Of a stretch of DNA of 64,000 bases, positions 19,701-28,083 are shown piece after piece. The stretch lies in contig JAPLDF010000045.1 of assembly GCA_026391835.1 (NCBI GenBank), positions 1 through 64,000 on the forward strand. Reading direction: 5' to 3'. Below the pieces are notes generated by a model that ran no database searches, was not told the origin of the DNA, and saw only the letters and a program-made list of their open reading frames with translations. Source of the DNA: Bacteroidota bacterium (GTDB taxonomy: Bacteria; Bacteroidota; Bacteroidia; Bacteroidales; FEN-979). A program made the position numbers and the translations under genes. Numbering within the stretch: position 1 is the stretch's first letter; the number at the start of each line of letters is the position of its first letter.

Positions 19701-21375
19701 CGGAGCCACCGGAATTTGGATAATTCAGGGTTGTGGAGTTAGAAATTTGTACATCATTGGGAAATCCAGCCCCTGAAATTGTACTCCATTCAGCACTACG
19801 GTCGAAAATACCTCCCAAATTGTACTTTAATGAGGATGTGTTACCATAGGTGGGTGCCTGGTTGAAAGAGCCACCTGCGTTTATCTGGCAGGTGCCATTT
19901 ATTGTAATTACAGAACTGTTGCTCAATGTAACAGCCGCAGCAGTCTGAAATGTACCAGTAACAGTGCGGTCCGTTCGAACACCTGAACCAAGTGTTAATC
20001 CTCCCTGTAAAATCGTCACATTTGCCGGGCCACTTGTGGTAGGCCAATAAACATGAGTATTGTCAACGCCATAAGAGGTCGAATTATTAAAAGAAAGTGA
20101 ACCAGAGGCGCCATAAACAAAATTAGTTCCCGATGCATAACCTCCTGTATTTATCTGGAACGAGCCATTTATAGTTGTTGTTCCATTGTTTGTGAATGTA
20201 GCATTAGTTGCAAATGTACATCCACTATTAACAGTAGTTGTACCGCTGATTGTTCTAGCGGCATGTAATGTAACGCCATTTGTATTATCAATTATTAAAT
20301 TTTTCGGTCCACTTGTAGTTGGAAATTCAAGATTTGTTGTTAGTTGAGCACCTGAACCTTTATACTCTAAAGTGCTGTTGGCACCAAAAGTGGCTGCAGT
20401 TGTTGTCATTGCAGCAGTGCCTTGCATGGAAAGTGTACCCGAAACAGTGGCAGTCGAAGAAGCAGGCAGTGATTTATTTCCAGAACCCGATAGAGTTAAA
20501 TTATAATATGATATAGCTATGGTCCCACTAGCAGCAGCCCTGTTTATTGTTTGATTACCCGCAAGGTTATAGTTAACTGTTGTCCCGACTGCGTTTAAAA
20601 TAAGCGTATACGTTATACCGCCTGAACCCCATGGTGCCGATAAATCTGTATCTGTCGCCCAGGGTGATGTTCCCCCAAGGTTTAATGTCCCAGTATGGGT
20701 CCCCTGGTCCATTCTAAAAGCCAAACTATTTGCTGTTGAGGGAGTGTTTGGTGTAATTGCTCCATTCACGGTGAGTGTACCTTCATTTAAGTAAAAACGT
20801 GGTACCACATAATAGGTACTTGAAGGGGTGTAGTATGTAGCAACAAGATTCAAATTGCCACTTACATTCATCGTATTAATGGTGGATGTTAATGTTGCAT
20901 TTGTATTAACAGTTGAATTTGTACTTCCTCCAACCGTAATACTAGCACATGTTAGTGCTCCTGCACCTGAAATTGAACAATCTACAGATAAAGTAGTTCT
21001 TGGATTTAAACTGATTCCTCCTGAAACAGCAAGTGAAAATCCGTTATTTACAATCAAGTTGCCTGAACTAACACTAGGTGAAGTCTCAGCAAAGTTCAAT
21101 GTGGTACATGCTGCATCGGCTGTCACCGTTATAGTATATCCATTCTCAATATAAACCACATCACCAGCAACCGGAACACTCACCCCTGCTGCACCTCCAG
21201 AGCTGGCAGACCATGTACTTGTAGCATTCCAATTTCCACTAGCAACAGAATAACGGGCACCCCACGCCACCTGCCCCATGGCCGTTGCCACTATAATAAA
21301 TACCACAATAATTTTCAAACTCTTCCGCAGCCTGGCTGCATGGTTTTGTCTCTCGGAATAAAGGTCAATTTTCAT
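16792..21375 (-). CDS. Large T9SS-secreted beta-helical adhesin-like protein with YDG-type repeats
   Basis: A 1527-residue exported protein with a signal peptide ending near residue 40. Residues 41-850 are repeated beta-strand segments of the filamentous or autotransporter-associated kind (SGNWNATSTWS, then many SLTVNxNISIAGN-like strands). Two YDG/MBG-like repeats follow (MYDKTN near 857, TFDGNN near 938). A conserved block from about 1125 (GWHFLSSPVAEQ) is shared with the 1139-residue protein at 33130-36549. Residues about 1450-1527 form a T9SS type A sorting domain (IYVYNMMGQIIATSAL ... GYYLVKVVTSDQAYSSKVFMN). It is likely exported and anchored at the cell surface. A tiny exported protein follows it, as it does the paralogue. 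The adhesion role is inferred. Confidence 0.85.
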   Translation of the reverse strand: MKIDLYSERQNHAARLRKSLKIIVVFIIVATAMGQVAWGARYSVASGNWNATSTWSASSGGAAGVSVPVAGDVVYIENGYTITVTADAACTTLNFAETSPSVSSGNLIVNNGFSLAVSGGISLNPRTTLSVDCSISGAGALTCASITVGGSTNSTVNTNATLTSTINTMNVSGNLNLVATYYTPSSTYYVVPRFYLNEGTLTVNGAITPNTPSTANSLAFRMDQGTHTGTLNLGGTSPWATDTDLSAPWGSGGITYTLILNAVGTTVNYNLAGNQTINRAAASGTIAISYYNLTLSGSGNKSLPASSTATVSGTLSMQGTAAMTTTAATFGANSTLEYKGSGAQLTTNLEFPTTSGPKNLIIDNTNGVTLHAARTISGTTTVNSGCTFATNATFTNNGTTTINGSFQINTGGYASGTNFVYGASGSLSFNNSTSYGVDNTHVYWPTTSGPANVTILQGGLTLGSGVRTDRTVTGTFQTAAAVTLSNSSVITINGTCQINAGGSFNQAPTYGNTSSLKYNLGGIFDRSAEWSTISGAGFPNDVQISNSTTLNYPNSGGSAFALPLIIARDLTIDAGSSLYMDYGGGANKSGSLTVNRNISIAGNVSLGDAINGDLNVGGNWTHTTGTFNTNSRTVFFNGATGDQTITKSGGETFSYFTINKATSGDVILANDVTINNTLTLTKGLVTTGSNTITIASAGTLSGAGVTSFVNGKLARVITSTTATAFPVGKGGNYRPVTFTYTAAPTSKTVTIEQFESGSPLSLASISTARFGARYWNITQSATGIDYTVGLNNSGLTPTGSVVILRREGTGTVTSNATSFSTPTYTNSSSFSTGNGSNDVQLGETSIPLTVSSPAATSKMYDKTNTAAITGTLSGVVSPDAVTLNGTGTFASVNVANGIGVTSTSTLAGANAGAYSLTQPTGLTANIIIRPLTITGAANTKTFDGNNSSTATPTVTSGVVQSGDVAAFTQGYDNANVGTSKVMTPSGIVTDGNSGNNYSYSFVPSSNGIINAATSAQWNGSLSANWNTPGNWTPPVAPTTGISGVIVSAGTAPIISSTGNLCNDLTITSGSLTIAGNGNLTVGGNVSNTPGTSGLVISSGGSLIQNSAVPAMVERDISAWGAGTTHGWHFLSSPVAEQAIATAFTNATAANYDFFAWYEPSNLWVNYKNTSVAPTWNTANSNLTSFIPGTGYLVGYAATETKQFAGTLNKDDITISNLAISAGTNQGWHLLGNPFTSAITWGTTDWLLTNINATAKIWEESSASYIDVSANGKIPALNGFMVQVTSGTGSLTIPKTDRVHDGTAWYKSGDMPSIVLAAIDNDGKTAQQSNVRFDNRSTAGFDPDFDSHFLPGYAPLFYSVAGTENLSTNTLPDAGGTVRIPFDFIRNDGGNFSIEAKAISNINGPVILNDLITNYTQDLSVNPVYSFTSVSGDTPHRFMVTFSHVGIGEIRKNNVFNVYSSGNSLYVINNTGNNQGNIYVYNMMGQIIATSALNGSSNCTLNLNLPTGYYLVKVVTSDQAYSSKVFMN

Positions 21376-21707
21376 AATGCTGGGTTTAATCGTAGGTATG
21401 TGTTATGGAATCGATATGTCGCTTTTATTAAAATCTAATTCATTAACAATGAGGAACTTCAAAGGTAATGTTATTATTTGAACTATGAACAATAAAGTGC
21501 GGTTTCCAACTTTGTTAGGTTGTTTTGACCAATTTGCTGTTGACAGGTCCGGTCGTTTTTTTCAACACTACAGGCTGTTCCAAAAACCATTTAACTGAAA
21601 AAAACCTAAAAGAATAAAACCAACCCTCACCATCCCCCCAATCGTAAATCTAAAATCGTAAATCCCCACTCGTCACTTGTCACTTGTCACTTGTCACTTG
21701 TCATTTG
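21376..21707. repeat. Intergenic region with (CACTTGT)n array
   Basis: Positions 21645-21665 hold AAATCGTAAATC words. Positions 21670-21713 are a CACTTGT heptad array which, read on the minus strand, is GTGACAA. It runs into the stop codon of the upstream minus-strand gene. A candidate promoter (21460-21492) lies in the same stretch. I see no gene. Confidence 0.7.
21460..21492 (-). promoter_or_regulatory. Candidate Bacteroidota promoter for the 1527-residue adhesin
   Basis: On the minus strand TACCTTTG (21467-21460) matches the TAnnTTTG -7 box, with TTG at 21492-21490 about 22 nt upstream. The leader to the start at 21375 would be about 85 nt. The spacing is slightly long, so this is tentative. 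Confidence 0.4.
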
Positions 21708-24128
21708 TCACTCCCCGCCTTCCCCCTCATTGGTGAGCGTCCCATAAACTTCAATGATTTTCCACGCATCAACGGTCAGCTTCGCGCCGGGTTGAATCGT
21801 AAGGTTATTGCACACAGCAGGATTCCAAAGTCCTGAAGTTACGTGTGGCATAAAGGGCGTTCCTGCCGGGATCACCACATCGGTGCTGAGTGTGGGCACG
21901 CCGCCGCACCAGTTTGACGGGGTGTTCCACTCGCTGCTGGTCGTACCGAGCCAGATGCCCGAAACCACCCTTAACGTCGCGTTGTGTCCCGGGTCGCTGC
22001 TGCTGGCCAGGTAGTCACCGTTCCCTGTATAATCGGCCCGGATGGTGTGCGTGGGCAGGGGGGAGGTGCCTGGTTCGTACGAAATCGTAGCGACACCAGC
22101 GATGACGGGCACAGGGCCGCCATAGATGCTGCCGGAGATATAAAATTGTACCATGCCGCCGTCAGGGGCCGGAGATACCGTAGCGGTCAGATCCACGGAA
22201 GTGCTACCGATGCAGGTGACCTGGTCATGCGGGGTGGTGACCGTAGCGATGCCGGCTTCGCCCAGCGCGAAATTGCCGAAGGTGGTAAACCCTTCGGTGC
22301 TTGTGTAGTCTGGCGAGGTAACGTTGAAGGCAGTGTTTGTGATCCCATCGCCTTTGATCATCCTGGGTGTGTGTGCCGGTATGAAACCGGTACCGTCGAG
22401 GGTCAGCTTATAGGTACACGATGTACTGCCGCTTTCGGTGAGTTCCCAGTACCTTTCGACCCAGGGGATTGCATTTTCGGGCGGAGCGCCGGGCATGGGT
22501 GCTTCGAATTGCTCGGCCACAACAGTACTGGTACCCGCCAGGGCCGAAAAGTTCAGTGTCACCGGCCGGTAATTGCCGTTTTTCCCGATGGCAAACTCTT
22601 TGGAGCCGGTCGTGCTGATGATCCGGGCAAGTTTCCCGTTCACATAACGGCTGTTTCCTGCATTGTTTACTATGCCAGCAGGACCGATGGTGAGGGTATT
22701 ATCCCCGGTGGTGATCACCCCGGTTTGAAAATCCATCAGGCTGCTCACCACTGTGTTCTGAGACAAAACGACGCCTGAAGCGTTGTTTATCCCAAGGGAA
22801 TTCACTGTAGCGGGCATGTTCGTTCCCGTTTCCTGCGGTGCTCCCAGCCCGTTGAGGATAAAGTTCCCGCCGGTGCCGAGGTTCCTGGTTCCGCTAACCC
22901 TTATGGAACCTGTGGTGTTGTCGCCCGACATTCCAAATCCTTCGCCGTTGGAAATATACGCAGAAGCTAAGGTTCCGCCATCAGCCAGGGTAAAGGCGCC
23001 GCTCCCCCCCACGTACCATGTGCCGAAATTCAGATGCCCTGTAACGGCAAGGGTGCCCGGGGCATTGACCGTTTTGTTTTCGTCCGGCGATACGCCGCCG
23101 GGAGCATTGTTTGCAATGGTGATGTTTCTTGCGAAGTTTGCCGGCCACTCCTGGCCCGCGGTTTGTGCAGCCAGACCATTATATACCAGCGAGGCGGAGG
23201 CGCCGTATGTCAATGTTTTTCCATTCAGTAATAACGTTCCCTGTGTCATCCGCAGGATGCCATCCACGGTGGTTGCAGCACCAATCGAGGCACTTGCCGG
23301 GGTGTTGATGGTCAAATGGTTATAGGTCGTTCCCAGGATGGTTTGCGCGGATGTTCCCTGGTACACGGTGGTCACGGATGACCCGTTCAGCGATATCTTG
23401 TTTGTGCCTGCTCCCGACAGCGTCCAGGGAGTACTGCCTGTAAGCACAAGCGTCCCTGTTTGCACCTGCCCGGTTTCGGCAGCCTGGAAGGTGGCGGTGG
23501 CAAACGCCTCCGCATGCATGGAAATCGTGCCGCCTACGGTGAGTGTTCCGCTTCTTAGACTGATGGCGGCATTGTTGGTGATGTCATAATTCTCGTTTGC
23601 ATAAATTGTAACATCGCCGGCAACTGAAAAGCTTATGCTGCCCTGTATGTAAAGGGCTGTACTCTGTGAAGATGTGTAGGGCGTCATGTTGTGGCCGACC
23701 GAAACAGAATTTGCCGTAATTGTTCCCTGACCCTCTACCAGGGCCCATTTATGCTGCGGGGTCAGTGATCTTATAATGATCGCACCTGTGATGTTCAGCG
23801 TGACACCCGCATTTACATTCACGGTGCCCGTAATGGAATTGTCTTCAAACGTCAGGGAGGCCACGGTATGGTTGCCATCTGCGGTCAGCGTGTGGCCGTT
23901 ACCAATAAATACGGCATCCGTTGAAGACGGGTAACAGCCGCACGGAACACCACCGGCGGAGGTGGCCCACATGGTGGGAGAGGACCAGTGCCCGGTTCCC
24001 CTCGTGTAATAATTTGCGCCGGATGCTGCCTGCCCCGGGGTAATTGCAGCGATGATAAAAAACAGGATGATGAGTTTCGCCGTGTGTGACAGGGCGTGGA
24101 TTTTTTCAGAACAATTGTCAGTATGCAT
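21708..24128 (-). CDS. Truncated beta-helical adhesin-like protein lacking its C-terminal sorting domain
   Basis: An 806-residue exported protein. I chose ATG at 24128 over 24221 because it aligns with the start of the 1527-residue paralogue and puts the signal peptide (LIILFFIIAAITPGQAASG) near residues 20-40. The body is beta-helical (GTGHWSSPTMWATSAGG; NGKLARIISTTGSKEFAIGKNGNYRPVT). Residues about 626-722 are a bacterial Ig-like domain (TVSPAPDGGMVQFYISG). The protein stops at TLTNEGEGGE, where the paralogue continues into its conserved block and T9SS domain. The TGA stop is the first word of a GTGACAA heptad array. Without a sorting domain it may not reach the surface. Confidence 0.78.
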   Translation of the reverse strand: MHTDNCSEKIHALSHTAKLIILFFIIAAITPGQAASGANYYTRGTGHWSSPTMWATSAGGVPCGCYPSSTDAVFIGNGHTLTADGNHTVASLTFEDNSITGTVNVNAGVTLNITGAIIIRSLTPQHKWALVEGQGTITANSVSVGHNMTPYTSSQSTALYIQGSISFSVAGDVTIYANENYDITNNAAISLRSGTLTVGGTISMHAEAFATATFQAAETGQVQTGTLVLTGSTPWTLSGAGTNKISLNGSSVTTVYQGTSAQTILGTTYNHLTINTPASASIGAATTVDGILRMTQGTLLLNGKTLTYGASASLVYNGLAAQTAGQEWPANFARNITIANNAPGGVSPDENKTVNAPGTLAVTGHLNFGTWYVGGSGAFTLADGGTLASAYISNGEGFGMSGDNTTGSIRVSGTRNLGTGGNFILNGLGAPQETGTNMPATVNSLGINNASGVVLSQNTVVSSLMDFQTGVITTGDNTLTIGPAGIVNNAGNSRYVNGKLARIISTTGSKEFAIGKNGNYRPVTLNFSALAGTSTVVAEQFEAPMPGAPPENAIPWVERYWELTESGSTSCTYKLTLDGTGFIPAHTPRMIKGDGITNTAFNVTSPDYTSTEGFTTFGNFALGEAGIATVTTPHDQVTCIGSTSVDLTATVSPAPDGGMVQFYISGSIYGGPVPVIAGVATISYEPGTSPLPTHTIRADYTGNGDYLASSSDPGHNATLRVVSGIWLGTTSSEWNTPSNWCGGVPTLSTDVVIPAGTPFMPHVTSGLWNPAVCNNLTIQPGAKLTVDAWKIIEVYGTLTNEGEGGE

Positions 24129-24613
24129 GGGGGTCAGTTTAGTTTTAGCCGGGAAGGGAGTAGTCGAAACGGGTGCGATGGGCAGGGTAATACGCGGAAC
24201 AGGAATAAAAATATTTAACATAAGTGTATCAATGATTCTTCACAACAATACATAAATATAAAAACAGGAAATTTTCCTGCACGCACCCGTGTTGTGCAAA
24301 AGGCGGGCCGGGAATTAGATCCGGAGCAACATTGAGAGGGTATTGCCGGTTACCTGGCTGTTTATAAGCAGCTAAATAAAAATATATTTTTTAATTCAAG
24401 GATCCCCAGGGACAATTGGAGGAGTCTTTGCTCAATCATAATAAGCGTTATCGCGCATTTTCGCTGAAATTACCGCATTAACGCGCAGGAGTTGTTATTA
24501 TTCCGGGAAGCTTACCGTAATAATGTTCAATATGAAAGGTGGCTTGAAAAAAGTTTTATCTTTGAAAATTACTTGTTAAAGTTAATGTTGACAACTACAT
24601 AAAATTTAACCCT
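24129..24613. other. 485-bp spacer between divergent genes
   Basis: AT-rich sequence between the minus-strand adhesin and the plus-strand T9SS trio. The only signal I can support is TATCTTTG at 24557-24564. No gene, strong palindrome or tandem repeat was seen. Confidence 0.5.
24557..24564 (+). promoter_or_regulatory. Candidate -7 box for the T9SS/amylase trio
   Basis: TATCTTTG matches TAnnTTTG and lies about 50 nt before the start at 24614. No well-spaced -33 TTG is visible, so support is partial. Confidence 0.4.
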
Positions 24614-26398
24614 ATGAAAAGAGAATTACCCACTTCAGAAAGTATACTGAACCGGTTTTTTATCATACTGGTTCTCTTCGTTGCCGGCCTTCTCCTTACC
24701 GGAACCTCTTCCCAGGCGCAGATTTATGAACCGGAAGGTTTGAACATGCCCGGGGCATGGAATACATGGAACAACCCGCCCGCCAACAACCTCGCCCTTG
24801 CCAGCTATACGCAGGTCACCGGCGGTCGTGTCGTAAAATTTTCCACCGGGATCCAGCGGTGGCAGACGATCTTCAGCGTTGCTGCCACAGGGGGCGACCT
24901 TGTTGGCGGTACATACGAATGGCTTTTTACCAGCGGTCCTACAGGCAGTCCGTGGAACAACAAATGGTCCAATACCAACGCAACCATCAACACCCTGCAG
25001 TCATATACCAAAGAGGGCGCTGCAAACAACACCCTCACCCTGACCAACGACAAATGGTACACCATGAACTTCGAAGATGCAGGCTATATAAATACCCGTG
25101 CCATCTTCATGGAGACCAGCGCGCAGCCGGTGACCATAAGCTATGTTTCAACTCCCGAGGTGATTGACCCGGGAAATGCCGCGGTGATTGCGGTTACCAT
25201 ATCAGCAGCTCCTTCGCCGGAAGAACTTTTTTATTTGCGGTATTCAACAGATGCCTGGGTAACGTCGGCCGCAGTGCCTGTTTCCGTGTCGGGGATATAC
25301 GGTTCTGCCAGCATTCCCGGCCAGGTTGCCGGTACCGTTGTATCGTATTATGCCTTCTCGTCCACGATTACACCCATCTTGGCCGACTATGATCTTTATA
25401 CCATTAAACTTAACTCCAACGGCGGGACCAACTATTCTTACACAGTTACGACGCCGGTGCCGGTAGTCACCTTCGCCAATCTCCAGAATCCGCCTGCAGG
25501 AACCATCGACCTGGGTGGCGTATTCCAGGTATCGGGCAGGGTTGAGATTCCGGGTCTCACCGGCCAGCCGGTTGCAGCCCCCGGGTTGTTGGCATGGGTG
25601 GGTTACAGCAGTACGAATACCGATCCTGCAACATGGACAAACTGGATTGCCGCGCCTTATGCCGGGCCGGTACTTGGAAAAGATGAATTCAGTGCCGACC
25701 TGGGCCCTGTGATCCCTACGGCAGGGACCTGGTATTATGCCACAAGGTTCAGCCTGAATGCAGGAAGTTATCTTTATGGCGGCTACTCCGTAACGGGAGG
25801 TGGTTTATGGGATGGGACCGTCAATATTTCAGGTGTGTTAACCGTTCAGACGCCTGAGGTGCCGATGTTCCAGGCGCTGGAAAACATTACGGTTGCTGCC
25901 GAGCAGAGCGTCTGCTACAATGCCAAGCAAACCATCACCGCCGGCGGAAACGGCAGCTTTTTCAACGTGGAAAACGGTGGGTCAGTTATGCTGATAGCCG
26001 GTCAGAATATCATTTTTCTTCCTTCCGTCACGGTTGTTTCAGGCGGATTCCTGCATGCGTATCTCACCAAAACGGGCGAGTATTGCAACTCACCCGGTAT
26101 CCCGGCAGTGAAGGATGCTATGGCGGGCGGAAATTCCCCTGCCGGATCCGGAACATTGACCGTTATGGTTTACCCCAACCCGGCAACTGCCAGGGTCACA
26201 ATTGATTTGCTGGGAGTTGCCGACGGAGTGGTGTCGGGGCTGGAGTTGTTCAGCACCCGCGGCAACCGGTTGTATTCCCAAACCCTGACAGGTTCAGGCA
26301 CCCGTTCACTGGATGTTACCGGTTTCCCGTCCGGTGTGTATTTCGTAAGGATTGTAAGCGGGTCACAGGTTCAGACCCGGATGCTGGTGAAACAATAA
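24614..26398 (+). CDS. T9SS-secreted protein with repeated beta-sandwich modules (paralogue 1 of amylase neighbour)
   Basis: A 594-residue exported protein with a signal peptide ending at SQAQ near residue 36. The module beginning IYEPEGLNMPGAWNTW (about 37-185) is shared with the next two genes. A second beta-sandwich follows (SPEELFYLRYSTDAWVTSAA), then a third (FANLQNPPAGTIDLGG ... YYATRFSLNAG). After that comes a segment typical of Bacteroidota surface proteins (LENITVAAEQSVCYNAKQTI) and a T9SS type A domain from about residue 520 (VYPNPATARVTIDLL ... SGVYFVRIVSG). No catalytic residues are recognised. The neighbouring amylase suggests a glycan-binding role, which is an inference. Confidence 0.78.
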   Translation: MKRELPTSESILNRFFIILVLFVAGLLLTGTSSQAQIYEPEGLNMPGAWNTWNNPPANNLALASYTQVTGGRVVKFSTGIQRWQTIFSVAATGGDLVGGTYEWLFTSGPTGSPWNNKWSNTNATINTLQSYTKEGAANNTLTLTNDKWYTMNFEDAGYINTRAIFMETSAQPVTISYVSTPEVIDPGNAAVIAVTISAAPSPEELFYLRYSTDAWVTSAAVPVSVSGIYGSASIPGQVAGTVVSYYAFSSTITPILADYDLYTIKLNSNGGTNYSYTVTTPVPVVTFANLQNPPAGTIDLGGVFQVSGRVEIPGLTGQPVAAPGLLAWVGYSSTNTDPATWTNWIAAPYAGPVLGKDEFSADLGPVIPTAGTWYYATRFSLNAGSYLYGGYSVTGGGLWDGTVNISGVLTVQTPEVPMFQALENITVAAEQSVCYNAKQTITAGGNGSFFNVENGGSVMLIAGQNIIFLPSVTVVSGGFLHAYLTKTGEYCNSPGIPAVKDAMAGGNSPAGSGTLTVMVYPNPATARVTIDLLGVADGVVSGLELFSTRGNRLYSQTLTGSGTRSLDVTGFPSGVYFVRIVSGSQVQTRMLVKQ

Positions 26399-26400
26399 TT

Positions 26401-26455
26401 TTTTACTCCCTCCAAACTCCCTCCCCCTTGGGGGAGGGCCGGGGAGGGGGATTTT
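26401..26455. repeat. Palindromic CTCCCTCCCCC element
   Basis: CTCCCTCCCCC and GGGGGAGGG form a hairpin in the 83-bp gap between two paralogues. It is the same kind of element as at 120-160 and 16350-16395 and may act as a weak terminator. Confidence 0.55.
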
Positions 26456-26481
26456 CGTAATTTTTCCTAAAATTAATATCT

Positions 26482-27966
26482 ATGAAAACACCTTTACGCA
26501 CAGCAACAAAATCAGTGATCCGGGTTACATCCGTTATGATCATGTTCATTGCCGTCATGATCCTTTCCGGAAAAACCGGCCAGGCCCAGATCTACGAACC
26601 GGAAGGCCTGAACATGCCCGGGGCATGGAATACGTGGATCAACCCGCCTGCGAACAACCTGGTCCTGGCCAGCAGTACGCAGGTTACCGGCGGTAAGGTG
26701 GTGAAAATTGCCACCGGAACGCCAAGGTGGCAAACCACGATCGCCGTGGCTGCAACCGGCGGCGATTTAACCGCAGGCACCTACGAATGGCTCTTTACCA
26801 GTGGCTCTACTTCCAACTATTACCAGAATAAGTGGGCGGCGGTTACCGTAACCATGAACACCCTGCAGTTATATACCAAGGAAGGGGCAACCAACAACAG
26901 CATTACCATGGCCAACGGGAAATGGTATACGATGAACTATGAAGACCTCGGCTATGCCGATACCCGTGCCATCTTTATGGAAACCAGTGGTGTACCGGTG
27001 AGTATTTCAACTGTATCTGTCCCTTCCGGAGTTCTTCCGGCTGCCGCTGCCCCGGTAACGGTGACGGTTTCGGCTGCACCCAGCATGGAAGAGATCATCT
27101 ATGTAAGGTATACAGTGGACGGATGGGTTACTTCCGTGGCAATACCGGTAACCATGATCGGTACAACCGGTACGGTGAATATCCCCGGACAGGTAGTCGG
27201 AACAGTCGTTTCCTACTATGCCTTTACTTCTACTGTGGCGGCTGCCGCGGCCGATTATGACCTTGTTACAATCAAGCTGAACAACAACAGCGGTACGAAC
27301 TACACCTATACGGTCGGTGTCGCACCGCCTGCCATCACCTTTGCCAACCTGCAATATCCCGACCAGGGTTCCATTGACATCCTAACGGATTTCTGGGTGT
27401 TTGGCCAGGCATACATCGCCGGTGTGACCGGCCTGCCCACACCGGCACCAGGGCTGCAGTCGTGGGTAGGATACAGCACCACCAACAGCAATCCTGCCAC
27501 ATGGACCGACTGGGTGCCGGCAACATACAATGCCCCGATGGGAAATAACGATGAGTATAAGGCCAATATTGGTCCCGCCATCAACAACTACGGCAGGTTC
27601 TATTATGCCACGCGGTTTAAGCTGAACGCCGATCCATACCTTTACGGCGGCTTCTCCGTTACCGGTGGCGGTTTCTGGGATGGCGTGACCAACGTGTCGG
27701 GGATCCTGGATGTATATACCGGGATCCCGGAAGGACAGGGAATTGCGACGACCGTTTATCCCAATCCCACTTCCGGCGCGCTGACCTTCGACCTGCCCTT
27801 CCATGCCACGTTGCGTTTTACCAGTGCCCTCGGGATTGAATTGCTGCAAACGGAGATTCAGCCAGGTATTCAGCACCTGGATATTTCCGCTTTCAAACCG
27901 GGTGCATATCACCTGCAGGTCATTACCGGGAAGCAGACGATGCACCAGACGATCATTAAACGATAA
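26482..27966 (+). CDS. T9SS-secreted protein with repeated beta-sandwich modules (paralogue 2)
   Basis: A 494-residue exported protein with a signal peptide ending near residue 36 (GKTGQAQ). It has the same first three modules as the preceding gene: IYEPEGLNMPGAWNTW; MEEIIYVRYTVDGWVTSVA; and FANLQYPDQGSIDIL through YYATRFKLNADPYLYGG. The fourth segment of paralogue 1 is missing. It ends with a compact T9SS type A domain (VYPNPTSGALTFDL ... GAYHLQVITGKQTMHQTIIKR). It lies 83 bp after paralogue 1 and 117 bp before the amylase gene, so the three probably act together. Confidence 0.78.
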   Translation: MKTPLRTATKSVIRVTSVMIMFIAVMILSGKTGQAQIYEPEGLNMPGAWNTWINPPANNLVLASSTQVTGGKVVKIATGTPRWQTTIAVAATGGDLTAGTYEWLFTSGSTSNYYQNKWAAVTVTMNTLQLYTKEGATNNSITMANGKWYTMNYEDLGYADTRAIFMETSGVPVSISTVSVPSGVLPAAAAPVTVTVSAAPSMEEIIYVRYTVDGWVTSVAIPVTMIGTTGTVNIPGQVVGTVVSYYAFTSTVAAAAADYDLVTIKLNNNSGTNYTYTVGVAPPAITFANLQYPDQGSIDILTDFWVFGQAYIAGVTGLPTPAPGLQSWVGYSTTNSNPATWTDWVPATYNAPMGNNDEYKANIGPAINNYGRFYYATRFKLNADPYLYGGFSVTGGGFWDGVTNVSGILDVYTGIPEGQGIATTVYPNPTSGALTFDLPFHATLRFTSALGIELLQTEIQPGIQHLDISAFKPGAYHLQVITGKQTMHQTIIKR

Positions 27967-27994
27967 TACTTCAGCTTCCGGCCCCAATACATAC

Positions 27995-28070
27995 CTCAAC
28001 CCCCGGCCCCTTCTCCCCAGGGAGAAGGGGAGAGCCCTCTCCTCCAGGAGAGGGTTGGGTGAGGTGATTA
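27995..28070. repeat. Paired hairpins between paralogue 2 and the amylase gene
   Basis: Two adjacent hairpins have arms CCTTCTCCC/GGGAGAAGG and CCCTCTCC/GGAGAGGG. They fill most of the gap and could attenuate read-through. Confidence 0.5.
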
Positions 28071-28083
28071 AAAAAATCTTCCA

